A stretch of DNA of 64,000 bases from Gemmobacter aquarius (lineage in GTDB: Bacteria > Pseudomonadota > Alphaproteobacteria > Rhodobacterales > Rhodobacteraceae). The notes beneath the pieces are model-generated. The model saw only the letters and a list, made by a program, of their open reading frames with translations, was not told the origin of the DNA and searched no databases. The stretch is from NCBI RefSeq assembly GCF_003060865.1, contig NZ_CP028918.1:1352001-1416000 (forward strand). The letters are read 5' to 3'. This document shows positions 37,932-48,000 of the stretch, piece by piece. Every line of letters begins with the position of its first letter. Positions within the stretch are counted from its first letter, which is position 1. The translations under genes were made by a program, and so were the position numbers.

Positions 37932-38942
37932 ATGGGATCTTCCATAAAAGAAGGGATTTCGGTGGTCCGCGATGCCCACCGCCTGTCCGTCGCTCCGATG
38001 ATGGACTGGACTGACCGGCATTGCCGTTACTTCCATCGGCTGATGACGAAGCGCGCGATGCTTTATACCGAAATGGTGACGGCGCCAGCGGTGGTGCATG
38101 GGCCGAAAGAGCGGCTTTTGGGCTATTCGGACGCCGAGCATCCGGTGGCCTTGCAGCTTGGCGGGTCAGATCCTGCCGAGCTTGCGGCGGCGGTTCGGCT
38201 GGCGGTGCCCTTCGGCTATGACGAGATCAACCTGAACGTGGGCTGCCCTTCGGACCGCGTGCAGTCGGGATGTTTCGGGGCCGTGCTGATGGAGCGGCCC
38301 GCGCTGGTGGCCGATTGCGTGGCGGCGATGCTCGATGCGTCCGACGTGCCGGTGACGGTGAAATGCCGGATCGGGGTGGATGACCAAGACCCCGAGGTGG
38401 TCTTGCCCGATTTTCTGGCCCGCGTCAGCGCGGCGGGGGTGACGCATTTCATCATCCACGCCCGCAAGGCATGGTTGCAGGGTCTGTCCCCCAAGGAAAA
38501 CCGCGAGATTCCGCCGCTCGACTACGATCTGGTCAAGCGGATGAAGGCGCAATTTCCGCATCTGACCATCTGCATCAACGGCGGGATCGCCTCGCTCGAC
38601 CTTGCGCGGGAATTGCTGGATGCGGGGCTTGACGGGGTGATGCTGGGCCGTGCCGCCTATCACGATCCGGGGTCGGTGCTGGTCGGGGCCGATGCGCTAT
38701 GGGGCGATACGGGGGGGCTGGATGCCTTTGCCACGGTCGAGGCGATGAAGCCCTATATCGCGGCGCATCTGGAAAGCGGCGGGCGGATGCACCAGATCAC
38801 GCGCCACATGCTGGGCCTGTTCCATGGCCGCCCCGGGGCGCGGGGCTGGCGGCGGGTGCTGTCGGAAGGCGTGGCCAAACCCGGCGCGGGGCTGGGGCTG
38901 CTTGACCTTGCACTGGCAGAGGTGATGCGCGAGGCTGCCTGA
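37932..38942 (+). CDS. dusA: tRNA-dihydrouridine(20/20a) synthase DusA
   Basis: FMN enzyme reducing U20/U20a in the tRNA D-loop with NADPH. The 336 residues start with the typical SVAPMMDWTDRHCR near residue 19. The catalytic-cysteine motif LNVGCPSDRVQSG places the acid Cys at 105, phosphate-binding NGGI is near 216, and a C-terminal helical RNA-binding domain carries RMHQITRHMLGLFHG. AGAGG precedes the start. Monocistronic as far as can be seen. Confidence 0.93.
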   Translation: MGSSIKEGISVVRDAHRLSVAPMMDWTDRHCRYFHRLMTKRAMLYTEMVTAPAVVHGPKERLLGYSDAEHPVALQLGGSDPAELAAAVRLAVPFGYDEINLNVGCPSDRVQSGCFGAVLMERPALVADCVAAMLDASDVPVTVKCRIGVDDQDPEVVLPDFLARVSAAGVTHFIIHARKAWLQGLSPKENREIPPLDYDLVKRMKAQFPHLTICINGGIASLDLARELLDAGLDGVMLGRAAYHDPGSVLVGADALWGDTGGLDAFATVEAMKPYIAAHLESGGRMHQITRHMLGLFHGRPGARGWRRVLSEGVAKPGAGLGLLDLALAEVMREAA

Positions 38943-38943
38943 C

Positions 38944-39005
38944 GGCGCGCCAGCGCGATCCAGCTTAGCGGCGCGCCAGCGCGATCCAGCTTAGCGGCGC
39001 GCCAG
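38944..39005. repeat. 26-bp tandem repeat at the 3' end of the MFS gene
   Basis: Two identical 26-bp units (38944-38969 and 38970-38995), each beginning GGCGCGCCAGCGCGATCCAG, and a 10-bp third start at 38996. The unit includes the reverse complement of the exporter's last codons and stop, so the gene end has been duplicated outwards. Confidence 0.85.
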
Positions 39006-40169
39006 AGCCAATCGGCCCATGGCAAAGGACAGCACGCCGCAGATCGCGATCGCGGCGAGCATCGGTGTGGCGCTGCCGTCGAAGAACGGGCCTGTGGCCG
39101 CGATCATCGCGCCGCCGGCCAGCATTTGCAGCGTGCCGCCCAGCGACGAGGCGAGGCCCGCGATATCTCCGTGATCGTCGAGCGCCATGACCATGGTCGT
39201 CGGGATCACGAGGCCAAGGAAGGCATTGGCCACAAACAGCCCTGCGATGCAGACGGGCAGGGTGACAAGCCCCATGAGCGCAAGCCCGAAAAGCCCGAGG
39301 GTCGAGAGCGCGAAGCCCGAGCTTGCCACCGTCAACACCCGTTTTGCGCCGTAGCGCAGGCCAAGCGTTCCGGCGGCCTGGCTTGCCGCGAAAAAGCCGA
39401 TGGCATTGACCGCGAAGGCCAGCGAAAAGCCGGTGGGCGACAGGCCGAAATCCTGCGTGTAGACAAAGCTCGCGCTGGCGATGAAGACGAAGAAGCTCGC
39501 CATGCCGAAGCCGCCAAGGAAGGTCAGCCCCATGAAGCTTCGGTTGGCGAGAAGGCGCCTTGCCCCGCGCAGCGTGTCGCCCATGTCAAACGGCTGGCGG
39601 CTTTCGGCGGGCAGGGTCTCGGCTTGCAGGAAGGTCAGGATGGCAAGGCTGACGACGCTGGCCAGAAGCAGGATGCCGAAGATGCCGCGCCATCCGGCCA
39701 CCGCCATGACGCCCGATCCTGCCAGCGGCGCCAGCATGGGCGAGACCGAGATCACCAGCATCACCGCCGCCATCAGCCGCGTTGCGGCATGGCCGGTATA
39801 CATGTCGCGGATGATTGCACGGGGCACGACCATCAACGCTGCCCCGCCAAGGCCTTGAATCGCGCGGCCGGCGATCAGCGTCTCGATCGACTGGGCAAAG
39901 GTGCACAGGATCGACCCTGCGACGAAGATCGCGATTCCGGCATAAAGCGGCGGTTTGCGGCCAGACCGGTCGGCCCATGGACCATAGACCAGTTGGGCAA
40001 GGCCGAAGGCGATGAAATAGGCGGTGATGGTGGTCTGCATGTCCTGCACGCTGGCGTTCAGCGATTGGCCTATGGCCGGCATGGCGGGCAGATACATATC
40101 TATGGCAAAGGGTCCGATGCAGGACAAAAGGCCAAGCACGAGGGCAGGGCGGGCGATGCGGTCTGTCAT
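38991..40169 (-). CDS. Bcr/CflA-family multidrug efflux MFS transporter
   Basis: Inner-membrane proton-driven exporter of 392 residues with 12 predicted helices. DRIARPALVLGLLSCIGPFAID with YLPAMPAI is the Bcr/CflA N-terminus; motif A appears as YGPWADRSGRKPPLY near residue 63, and an ALMVVPRAIIRDMYTG segment near 112 is also family-typical. The ATG at 40169 is chosen because upstream frame is Arg/Pro-rich. Its stop lies within a 26-bp tandem duplication. Substrate unknown; drugs or a metabolite such as a dipeptide are possible for the family. Confidence 0.88.
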   Translation of the reverse strand: MTDRIARPALVLGLLSCIGPFAIDMYLPAMPAIGQSLNASVQDMQTTITAYFIAFGLAQLVYGPWADRSGRKPPLYAGIAIFVAGSILCTFAQSIETLIAGRAIQGLGGAALMVVPRAIIRDMYTGHAATRLMAAVMLVISVSPMLAPLAGSGVMAVAGWRGIFGILLLASVVSLAILTFLQAETLPAESRQPFDMGDTLRGARRLLANRSFMGLTFLGGFGMASFFVFIASASFVYTQDFGLSPTGFSLAFAVNAIGFFAASQAAGTLGLRYGAKRVLTVASSGFALSTLGLFGLALMGLVTLPVCIAGLFVANAFLGLVIPTTMVMALDDHGDIAGLASSLGGTLQMLAGGAMIAATGPFFDGSATPMLAAIAICGVLSFAMGRLALARR

Positions 40170-40241
40170 GGGAAACGGCCTTCGTGAAAATCGGATGGCA
40201 GGGATACGCCTTTTGCGGACGAAGGGCCAGAGGGGACGGCT

Positions 40242-41039
40242 ATGACGGTTCGGGAGACGGCTTTGGAGACGGCTTTGGAGACGGAAGCAGGCTTGGACCC
40301 GGGCGCGGGCTGGCGGCGGGCCAGCGGGGCAGGGATCGCGGCTTGGGCACGGGCGGCGGCACCCTTGGCCGAGGCTGCGGTTGCCACCCCGGCCGAGCCA
40401 TGGCGCTGCGGCGGGACGTGGTTTGTCGGGCTGGATGCGCTGGACAACGATACCCGGGGGACGGTGGGGGCCACAGATTTCCCTTGGGACGAGGTTGGGC
40501 TGGCACCCACGGCCTTGCACCGCGCGCAGGTTTCGGTGGTGCGGCCGGGCTATCCGCAGCCGTCGCCCGACGAGACCGAGGCCGGCTTCCGTTTCCGGCT
40601 GAACCGCGATTCGGCGCATCTCGACGGGCTGATCGCCGAAGGGCCGGAAAAGCGCCGCCGCGTGGTCGAACCGCATCGCTGGATCATCGGGTTGCCGCTG
40701 AACGCCGCCGATGCGGGAGCATCGCCGCTGGTGGTGTGGGAAGGCAGCCACGAAATCATGCGGGCGGGGCTGCTGGCCGCGTTGCAGGGCGTGCCAGAGG
40801 CGGATTGGGGCGCCGTGGATATAACAGAGGCCTATCAGAAGGCGCGCAAGCGCGTCTTTGCCGAATGTGCCCGTGTAGAACTGCCCGGCGTGCCGGGCGA
40901 GGCGGTGGTGCTGCACCGGCTTTTGGTGCATGGCGTGGCCCCGTGGGCCAAAGGCGCGCGGGCGGCGGGCGAAGGGCGCATGGTCGCCTATTTTCGCCCT
41001 GTCATGGGCTCTGTGGGCGCGTGGCTGCTGGCGCCCTAG
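40242..41039 (+). CDS. Phytanoyl-CoA dioxygenase-like protein (Fe(II)/2OG superfamily)
   Basis: A 265-residue protein divergent from the MFS gene. The middle and C-terminal parts (PLVVWEGSHEIMR; VVLHRLLVHGVAPW; RMVAYFRP) follow the cupin pattern of phytanoyl-CoA hydroxylase-like oxygenases, with the second His as the distal iron ligand and Arg in RMVAYFRP for 2-oxoglutarate. A clear HxD first half was not found, so activity is uncertain. The N-terminus contains a short tandem duplication (ETALETALETE) encoded by a repeated GGAGACGGCTTT. Substrate unknown. Confidence 0.55.
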   Translation: MTVRETALETALETEAGLDPGAGWRRASGAGIAAWARAAAPLAEAAVATPAEPWRCGGTWFVGLDALDNDTRGTVGATDFPWDEVGLAPTALHRAQVSVVRPGYPQPSPDETEAGFRFRLNRDSAHLDGLIAEGPEKRRRVVEPHRWIIGLPLNAADAGASPLVVWEGSHEIMRAGLLAALQGVPEADWGAVDITEAYQKARKRVFAECARVELPGVPGEAVVLHRLLVHGVAPWAKGARAAGEGRMVAYFRPVMGSVGAWLLAP

Positions 41040-41043
41040 GGAT

Positions 41044-41064
41044 GGTGGGTGCAGAGCACCCACC
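41044..41064. repeat. Perfect hairpin GGTGGGTGC-AGA-GCACCCACC
   Basis: 9-bp arms with a 3-base loop directly after the dioxygenase gene, followed by CTACGG. Related to the element at 62033-62101. Likely a dispersed palindromic repeat acting as a terminator. Confidence 0.6.
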
Positions 41065-41192
41065 CTACGGGCGACGGGGCTAAGGCCAACGGGGAGCGGA
41101 CGGTGAAACGGGAGATGGCGGGCCGCAGGGCCGCAATTGGCCCAGATGCCCTTCCGTATCACGCGACTTTCAGGATGCCGCAGGTGCGGCAA

Positions 41193-41420
41193 TCAGCCCA
41201 GCCGCCCCATCCGTCCGCCACGGCGCTTGGCAAGGCGCGGGGCGCGCGAGGGGAGTTCGGCCATGATTGCCGTGCGTTCTGTTGCGGTCATGCGCGACCA
41301 CGCCGAGATTTCGTCGATGCTGCGCAGGCAGCCCACGCAGATGCGTTCGGCCGGATGGATGGTGCAAAGCTTGACGCAAGGCGACTGCACCTCGTTCCTT
41401 TGCCAGACGTCATCCTTCAC
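41193..41420 (-). CDS. DUF1289-family small cysteine protein
   Basis: A 75-residue protein with [29 protein letters not shown], the four-cysteine DUF1289 motif that probably binds a metal. The tail is basic ([14 protein letters not shown]). It overlaps the end of ruvX by 11 bp and forms the third gene of the ccmI-ruvX-DUF1289 operon. Function of the family is not established. Confidence 0.85.
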   Translation of the reverse strand: MKDDVWQRNEVQSPCVKLCTIHPAERICVGCLRSIDEISAWSRMTATERTAIMAELPSRAPRLAKRRGGRMGRLG

Positions 41421-41922
41421 TGCTGCTCTCCTGCGGTGCGGCGTCGGCTGCCTTGCGGGCCATATGCCCCATGCGGTCCAACGCTCCTTGCAGGATATAG
41501 CCCGCGGCGACCTGATCGATCACCTCTTTGCGACGCTTTCGCGATGTATCCGCCTCGATCAGTGATCTTTCTGCCGCAACGGTCGACAGCCGTTCGTCCC
41601 AATAGGTGATCGGCAGGTCGGTCAGACGCGACAGGTTGCGGGCAAAGGCGCGGGTCGCCTGCACGCGGGGGCCTTCGGAGCCGTCCATGTTCAAGGGCAA
41701 CCCGAGGATCAGGCCGTGGATGCCGCGCTGCGTGCAAAGCGCCAGCAACGCAGCCGCGTCGGCGGTGAATTTCACCCGGCGGATCACCTCGATCGGGGTG
41801 GCGACCGACCGGCGCAGGTCGGAGATCGCGACTCCGATGGTCTTTTCGCCAAAGTCCAGCCCCGCGATGGCGCGGTTGGGCGAAAGGACGGCCGCGAAAC
41901 CGGCGATATCCTCGACGATCAC
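41410..41922 (-). CDS. ruvX: RuvX/YqgF, Holliday-junction-resolvase-like nuclease
   Basis: RNase H-fold protein of about 170 residues acting in rRNA 5' processing or junction resolution. Key motifs are [18 protein letters not shown] (first catalytic Asp), [28 protein letters not shown] (catalytic Glu) and the final Asp in [13 protein letters not shown]. The start is taken as GTG at 41922, which overlaps the ccmI stop as GTGA. The longer upstream frame would lie inside ccmI. Confidence 0.88.
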   Translation of the reverse strand: MIVEDIAGFAAVLSPNRAIAGLDFGEKTIGVAISDLRRSVATPIEVIRRVKFTADAAALLALCTQRGIHGLILGLPLNMDGSEGPRVQATRAFARNLSRLTDLPITYWDERLSTVAAERSLIEADTSRKRRKEVIDQVAAGYILQGALDRMGHMARKAADAAPQESSSEG

Positions 41923-43130
41923 GGGGTCAGACCCGCATTCAGGGCGGCTTCCTTGAGGAAACCTTGTTCGCTTTCCCGGCCCTCGAATTTCACCAGCGCC
42001 TCGGCATAGATCTTTTGCGCCTCGTCCTTGCGGTCTAGAACGCCAAGCGAGGTGATGAGCTTGGCCCAATCCTCGACCTCGCCGCCCTCGGCGGCAAGGC
42101 GTTCGGAGAGTTGCGCCACCATTCCCGTGATCATCTCTTGCCGCGCTTCGGGCGTCATGTCCCGGGCTGCGGCCACGGCACCGGCATCGGGGCCTTTGGC
42201 TTCAGGCAGGGTAAAGTTGATCCCCGCCCGCATCGCCACGTCTTCGATCTGGGCGCGGATCGGCGCGACCCATGGTGCATCGGCGGGGCTGTCGAGAAGC
42301 GGTTGCCACAATGCGAAGGTGCGGTCGAAGCGCCCCACCTGCGCGGCCATCAGCCCGTAGTAATAGCGGGCGGTGGGGTTTGCCGCGTCAAGCCGAAGCG
42401 CCTTTGTCAGTTCCGCCTCGGCTTCGGGCGACACGCGGCCATCGGCGGCCATGACCATCAGTTCGCCTAGCGCCGCATGGTCTTCGGCGGTGGCGCCGGT
42501 GCCTTTCAGAGTGACCAACCGCTCCATCGCCTGACGGGCGGCGGCCAGATTGCCCAGCCGTGCCTCGTTCGCGGCCAGAAGCTCCAGGCCCTGCCGGTCA
42601 TCGGGGCGGGCTTTCACGGCGGCGCGCAGCTCGTCCATCAGCTTGGCGAAGGCGGGGTCGACCGGAGCGGGAGCAGCAGGGGCAGGGACGGCGGCTTCCA
42701 TTTCGGCCTGCGGCGGGCGCTTGGCGCGCAGATCGTCGGACATGGCAAGGCGTGCGGCCAGCGGCAAGTCGGGATAGCCGGGCGCGCCGATCCGGTCGTA
42801 GACGACATAGGCCCCGGCAAGGATTGGCAGGGTCACGGCCAATGCCGCAAGTCTGCCGCTGCGGGCAGGGGCGGCCGAGGCTTGCGCGGTCCGGTCCGCA
42901 CCGAGCAGGCGGCGCGAGATTTCGGTCCGAAGCCTATCAGCCTCGTCCGGGGCGAGGGTGCCGCGTGCAAGGTCGCTATCCACGGCGGAAAGCTGGTCGC
43001 GGTAGACTTGCAGATCGTAAGATGCGGCGGGTCCGACATCGGCGCGGGCGCGAAAGCCGGCCCGCAGCAGGCTTGCCGCTACCGCCAGACCTATCGCTGC
43101 GGCTGCAAGCCAGAATTGCCAGTTTTCCAT
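41919..43130 (-). CDS. ccmI: CcmI, cytochrome c biogenesis apocytochrome chaperone
   Basis: Presents apocytochrome c to the haem-ligation complex at the inner membrane. It has 403 residues: an N-terminal transmembrane helix ([20 protein letters not shown]), a cytoplasmic loop with [20 protein letters not shown] and ISRRLLGAD, a second helix near 100-118 and a periplasmic TPR domain ([32 protein letters not shown]). Start ATG at 43130 gives MENWQFW. It heads the leftward ccmI-ruvX-DUF1289 operon, divergent from soxB. Confidence 0.9.
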   Translation of the reverse strand: MENWQFWLAAAAIGLAVAASLLRAGFRARADVGPAASYDLQVYRDQLSAVDSDLARGTLAPDEADRLRTEISRRLLGADRTAQASAAPARSGRLAALAVTLPILAGAYVVYDRIGAPGYPDLPLAARLAMSDDLRAKRPPQAEMEAAVPAPAAPAPVDPAFAKLMDELRAAVKARPDDRQGLELLAANEARLGNLAAARQAMERLVTLKGTGATAEDHAALGELMVMAADGRVSPEAEAELTKALRLDAANPTARYYYGLMAAQVGRFDRTFALWQPLLDSPADAPWVAPIRAQIEDVAMRAGINFTLPEAKGPDAGAVAAARDMTPEARQEMITGMVAQLSERLAAEGGEVEDWAKLITSLGVLDRKDEAQKIYAEALVKFEGRESEQGFLKEAALNAGLTP

Positions 43131-43250
43131 ATGCGACCCGTCCTGTCCGACCCGCGCCAACCGGGGTTCCGACGCCCATGTAATGCTTTCGGCACCGCTG
43201 AAAAAGCCTGCGATACGGGAAAGTGACGCATTTGGCGGCACCGCTGCGCT

Positions 43251-43335
43251 TTGTCGCGCATCTTGTCGCATTTTTCCCGATTGTGCCGCTTGCGGGGGTG
43301 GAGCATCGGGGGCATTTCCACGACAAGTGCGACAA
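43251..43335. promoter_or_regulatory. Four TTGTCG half-sites before the sarcosine oxidase operon
   Basis: TTGTCG at 43251 and 43263 (12 bp apart) and the complement CGACAA at 43321 and 43330, all within 112 bp of the soxB start. Paired direct and inverted hexamers suggest a regulator, perhaps an AraC- or LysR-type sarcosine/betaine sensor. Inference. Confidence 0.4.
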
Positions 43336-43362
43336 CACGACCGGCGCCACGGGGGACCGACC

Positions 43363-44610
43363 ATGAAACGCTATTCCGTCTTTGCCATTGCCCGCGAAGC
43401 AATGCGCCATCACAGCGGATGGGAGCGCGCCTGGCGCAGTCCCGAGCCGAAGAAGCAATACGATGTCATCATCGTGGGCGCAGGCGGGCACGGGCTGGCC
43501 ACGGCCTATTACCTTGGCAAGAACTTCGGCATCACCAATGTCGCGGTGATCGAGAAGGGCTGGCTTGGCGGCGGCAACACAGGTCGCAACACCACGATCA
43601 TCCGGTCGAACTATCTGCAAGACCCGTCGGCTGCGATCTATGAAAAGGCCCGCAGCCTTTACGAGACGCTGAGCCAGGACCTGAACTACAACGTCATGTT
43701 CAGCCCGCGCGGCCTGCTGATGCTGGCGCAGACCCATCACGAAGTGCGCGGCTATCTGCGGACAGTTCACGCCAACGCGCTGCAAGGCGTGGAAACCCAG
43801 TGGATCGACGCGCAGCGCGTCAAGGAACTGGTGCCGATCATCAACATCGACGGGCCGCGCTATCCGGTTCTGGGGGCGCTGTATCAGGCGCGTGGCGGCA
43901 CGGCGCGGCACGATGCGGTGGCATGGGGCTATGCGCGGGCCTGTTCCGACATGGGCATGGACATCATCCAGCAATGCGAGGTCAAGGGCGTGCGCTCGGA
44001 AGGCGGCAACGTCACCGGCGTCGACACGACCAAGGGCTTCATCGGCTGCAAGAAGCTGGGTATCGTGGTTGCGGGCCATTCGGGGCAGGTGGCCGAGATG
44101 GCTGGGTTCCGCCTGCCTGTCGAAGCGGTCGCCCTGCAGGCGCTGGTGTCCGAACCGATCAAGCCCTGCATGGATGTGGTCGTGATGGCCAACACCGTGC
44201 ATGGCTACATGTCGCAATCGGACAAGGGCGAGATGGTGATCGGCGGCGGCACCGACGGGTTCAACAACTTTACCCAGCGCGGGTCTTTCCACCATATCGA
44301 GGAAACGCTGCGCGCGCTGATCGAGACCTTCCCGATGATCTCACGCCTGAAGATGCTGCGCCAATGGGGCGGGATCGTGGATATGACCGGCGACCGTTCG
44401 CCCATCATCTCTAAAACCCCGCTCGGCAACTGCTTCATGAACTGCGGCTGGGGCACCGGCGGGTTCAAGGCCATTCCGGGGTCGGGCTGGGCCATGGCCG
44501 AGTTGATGGCCAAGGGAGAGCCGGGGGCCTTGGCGAAAGATTTCAGCATGTGGCGCTTCAAGGAAGGCCAGTTCATCGACGAGTCGGTGGCGGCAGGGGT
44601 GGCGCATTGA
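43363..44610 (+). CDS. soxB: Sarcosine oxidase subunit beta
   Basis: Flavin-binding subunit of heterotetrameric sarcosine oxidase, which converts sarcosine to glycine, 5,10-methylene-THF and H2O2. The 415 residues hold the dinucleotide motif YDVIIVGAGGHGLATAYYLG near residue 34, GNTGRNTTIIRSNYL near 77 and the C-terminal FMNCGWGTGGFKAIPGSGW. These are strongly conserved in SoxB. The start gives MKRYSVFAIAREA, the usual N-terminus. It leads the soxB-soxD-soxA-soxG operon. Three strong hairpins follow before soxD. Confidence 0.95.
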   Translation: MKRYSVFAIAREAMRHHSGWERAWRSPEPKKQYDVIIVGAGGHGLATAYYLGKNFGITNVAVIEKGWLGGGNTGRNTTIIRSNYLQDPSAAIYEKARSLYETLSQDLNYNVMFSPRGLLMLAQTHHEVRGYLRTVHANALQGVETQWIDAQRVKELVPIINIDGPRYPVLGALYQARGGTARHDAVAWGYARACSDMGMDIIQQCEVKGVRSEGGNVTGVDTTKGFIGCKKLGIVVAGHSGQVAEMAGFRLPVEAVALQALVSEPIKPCMDVVVMANTVHGYMSQSDKGEMVIGGGTDGFNNFTQRGSFHHIEETLRALIETFPMISRLKMLRQWGGIVDMTGDRSPIISKTPLGNCFMNCGWGTGGFKAIPGSGWAMAELMAKGEPGALAKDFSMWRFKEGQFIDESVAAGVAH

Positions 44611-44626
44611 CGGGCCTGACGGAGAA

Positions 44627-44726
44627 CCAAGATTTTTCTGCGAAAAATCTTGGCGTGGAACATGTGACGGAAGATTTTTCGGCGAAAAATCTTCGGGCGG
44701 GGAAAATTCTTCGGGAAGAATTTTCC
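44627..44726. repeat. Three tandem perfect hairpins between soxB and soxD
   Basis: CCAAGATTTTTC/GAAAAATCTTGG (44627-44653, loop TGC), GAAGATTTTTC/GAAAAATCTTC (44670-44694, loop GGC) and GGAAAATTCTTC/GAAGAATTTTCC (44701-44726, loop GG). The first two are copies of one element; a relative is at 49317-49340. Probably mobile palindromic elements and mRNA stabilisers. Confidence 0.85.
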
Positions 44727-44754
44727 GGTGCGGAAATTGCGAACGGGGTGACAA

Positions 44755-45078
44755 ATGCTAATCCTTGAATGTCCCTATTGCGGCGTCAAAGCCGAAGAGA
44801 CCGAGCTTTCGCCGGGCTACGAGGCGCACCTGAAACGCTTCGGTCCCGGGTCGTCCGACGAGGAATTCGAAAGCTACATGTTCGCCCGCAAGAACCCCAA
44901 GGGCGTGCATTTCGAGCGTTGGCGCCATGCCTATGGCTGCGGCAAGTGGTTCCTTGCTGCCCGCTGCACCGCCACGCTGGAAGTGTTCGGCACCTATCCC
45001 GCGCAATCATCCGAACCGCCCGCCGATCTGGTGGCAAAGATCAAGGCCAAGCGGCCTGACTGGAAGGGTTACAAATGA
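44755..45078 (+). CDS. soxD: Sarcosine oxidase subunit delta
   Basis: Small zinc-binding subunit of 107 residues. The N-terminal LILECPYCGVKAEETEL supplies C6 and C9, and HAYGCGKWFLAARCT supplies the remaining Zn ligands, as known for the delta subunit. It overlaps soxA by 4 bp (ATGA). It is separated from soxB by the hairpin cluster, so its level may differ from that of soxB. Confidence 0.93.
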   Translation: MLILECPYCGVKAEETELSPGYEAHLKRFGPGSSDEEFESYMFARKNPKGVHFERWRHAYGCGKWFLAARCTATLEVFGTYPAQSSEPPADLVAKIKAKRPDWKGYK

Positions 45079-48000
45079 GCACCCGTCTTTCAAAAGGCGG
45101 CCGGTTGATCGACCGCTCCGCCGCAACCGATTTCTCGTTCAACGGCAAAAGGCTGAAAGGCTTCAAGGGCGATACGCTGGCGGCAGCTCTGCTGGCGAAT
45201 GACCAGATGCTGGTCGGCCGGTCGTTCAAATACCACCGCCCGCGCGGCATCGTCGCTGCCGGACCGGAGGAACCCAATGCGCTGGTCAATCTGGGCAAGG
45301 GCGGGCGGTTCGAACCCAACCAGCGCGTCACCACGACCGAGCTGTTCGACGGGCTGGAAGCGACCAGCCAGAACCATTGGCCCAGCCTCGAATTCGATGT
45401 GGGCGTGGTGAACAACTATGTCGCCCGCTTCCTGCCCGCAGGCTTTTACTACAAGACCTTCATCCACCCGCGCCCCTTCTGGAAGCACGTGTTCGAGCCG
45501 ATCATCCGGCAGTCGGCGGGTCTTGGCAAAGCGCCCAAGGATCGGGATGCGGACCGCTACGAACAGGCCTATGCGTTTTGCGACCTGCTGGTCGTAGGCG
45601 GGGGGATCGCCGGTTTGCAGGCGGCGCTGGTTGCGGGCCGTGCCGGTGCGCGGGTTCTGGTGCTGGAACAGACCGCGCATTGGGGGGCCGTGCGCCTGTC
45701 GATGCCGAGGTGATCGACGGCCAGCCTGCCGGTGACTGGGTGGCCGAAGCGGTCGCCACGCTTTCGGCCATGGAAAACGTGACGCTGAAAATCCGCACCG
45801 CAGGGTCTGGCGTCTATGACCACGGCTATGTTCTGGCCGACGAAAAGGTGGCCGACCATACGCCGGGCGACGGGCGGCCCAAGCACCGCCTGTGGCGCAT
45901 CCGTGCGGCCAAGATCCTGACGGCGACGGGGGCGATCGAGCGGCCGCTGTCGTTCGCCGGAAACGATATTCCGGGCGTGATGCTTGCGGCTTCGGTGCGC
46001 GACTACGTGGTGAACTATGCCGTGTCGCCGGGGGATCGCACGGTCATCGTGACCAACAACGACGACGCTTACCGCACCGCGATTGCGCTGAAGGAAGCAG
46101 GTCTGTCGGTTCCTGCCATCATCGACGCGCGCGCATCGGTGACCGGCGAATTGCCTGCCAAGGCTCGTGCCCTCGGTATCCGCATCGAGGCGGGGCGCGG
46201 CATCGCCAAGGTGCTGGGGGCCAAGCGTGTCACCGGCGTCGCGATCTGTCTGCAAGCGGGCGAGGGCGCGGTGATCGACGAGATCGCTTGCGACGCCGTC
46301 GCCATGTCGGGCGGCTGGTCGCCGGTCGTCCACCTTTACAGCCATTGCGGCGGCAAGCTCGTGTGGGACACCACGCAGGCCCATTTCCGCCCCGATGCCA
46401 CCAAGCCACCGATCAACCATGACGGCGGCGCGATGGTCTATGCCGCAGGCATCGCCAATGGCGCGATGACCACCGCCGCCGTTCTGGCAGATGCCGACGC
46501 GCAGGCGCAGGTCGCCTTGGCGACGCTTGGCATGAAGCCGAAGAAGGCCAAGCTGCCCGAAGTGGCCCCCGTTGTGGAGGCCGCGATGGAAGCGGTCTGG
46601 ATCATGCCGCAGGGGGCAACCCAGGCGTTGAAATCCAAGATGTGGCTCGACTACCAGAACGACGTGAAGGTGTCGGACGTACAGCTTGCCGCCCGTGAGG
46701 GGTATGAATCCGTTGAACACACCAAGCGATACACCACGCTGGGCATGGCGACCGATCAGGGAAAACTGTCCAACATCAACGGCTTGGCGGTGCTGGCCGG
46801 TGCGTTGAACGAAGACATCCCGCAGGTCGGCACCACCACCTTCCGCCCGCCCTATACCCCCGTCACCCTCGGCGCGCTGGCGGGCGAGGCGCGGGGCGAG
46901 ATATTCCAGCCCCTGCGCCGCACCCCGATGCATGGCTGGCATGAAGCGCAGGGCGCCTATTTCGAGCCCGTGGGCCTGTGGCGCCGCCCCTACACCTTTC
47001 CGCGCACCGGCGAGACCCATGCACAGGCGGTGCACCGCGAGGTGCTCAACACCCGCGCCAAGCTGGGCCTGCTCGATGCCTCGACCCTTGGCAAGATCAT
47101 CGTCAAGGGGCCGGATGCGGGGCGCTTCCTCGACATGCTTTACACCGGTGTGATGAGCACGTTGCCCGTGGGCAAGTGCCGCTACGGGTTGATGTGCAAC
47201 GAACAGGGCTTCCTGTCCGATGACGGCGTGGTTGCCCGCATCGACGAGGAAACCTGGCTGTGCCACACCACATCCGGAGGGGCCGACCGCATCCATGCGT
47301 GGATGGAGGATTGGCTGCAGTGCGAATGGTGGGACTGGAAGGTCTATACCGCCAATGTGACCGAGCAATATGCCCAGATCGCCGTGGTGGGACCGAATGC
47401 CCGCAAACTGCTGGAAAAGCTGGGCGGGATGGATGTGTCCAAGGAAGCCTTGCCCTTCATGGGCTGGGTTGACGGCACCTTGGGCGGTTTCCCCGTCCGC
47501 GCCTATCGCATCTCGTTTTCGGGCGAATTGTCCTACGAGATCGCGGTTCCGGCCAGCCACGGCCTTGCGTTCTGGGAGGCATGCCACACTGCGGGGGCCG
47601 AGTTCGGCGCCATGCCTTACGGCACCGAAGCCTTGCACATCATGCGGGCCGAAAAGGGCTTTATCATGATCGGGGATGAAACCGACGGCACGGTGATCCC
47701 GCAGGATCTGAACCTAGACTGGGCGATTTCCAAGAAGAAGGAAGACTTCCTTGGCAAGCGCGGCCAAAGCCGCACCTATCTTGCCAGCCCCGACCGTTGG
47801 AAACTGGTGGGCTTCGAGGCGCTGGACGGATCGGTCATTCCGGACGGGGCTTATGTGGTCGATGCAGGCTTGAACCCGAACGGGCAAAGGAATGTGCAGG
47901 GGCGCATCACCTCGACCTACATGTCGCCCACACTGAAAAAGGGCATTGCCATGGGGCTTTTGAAGCACGGCCCCAAGCGGATGGGCGAAGTGGTCGAATT

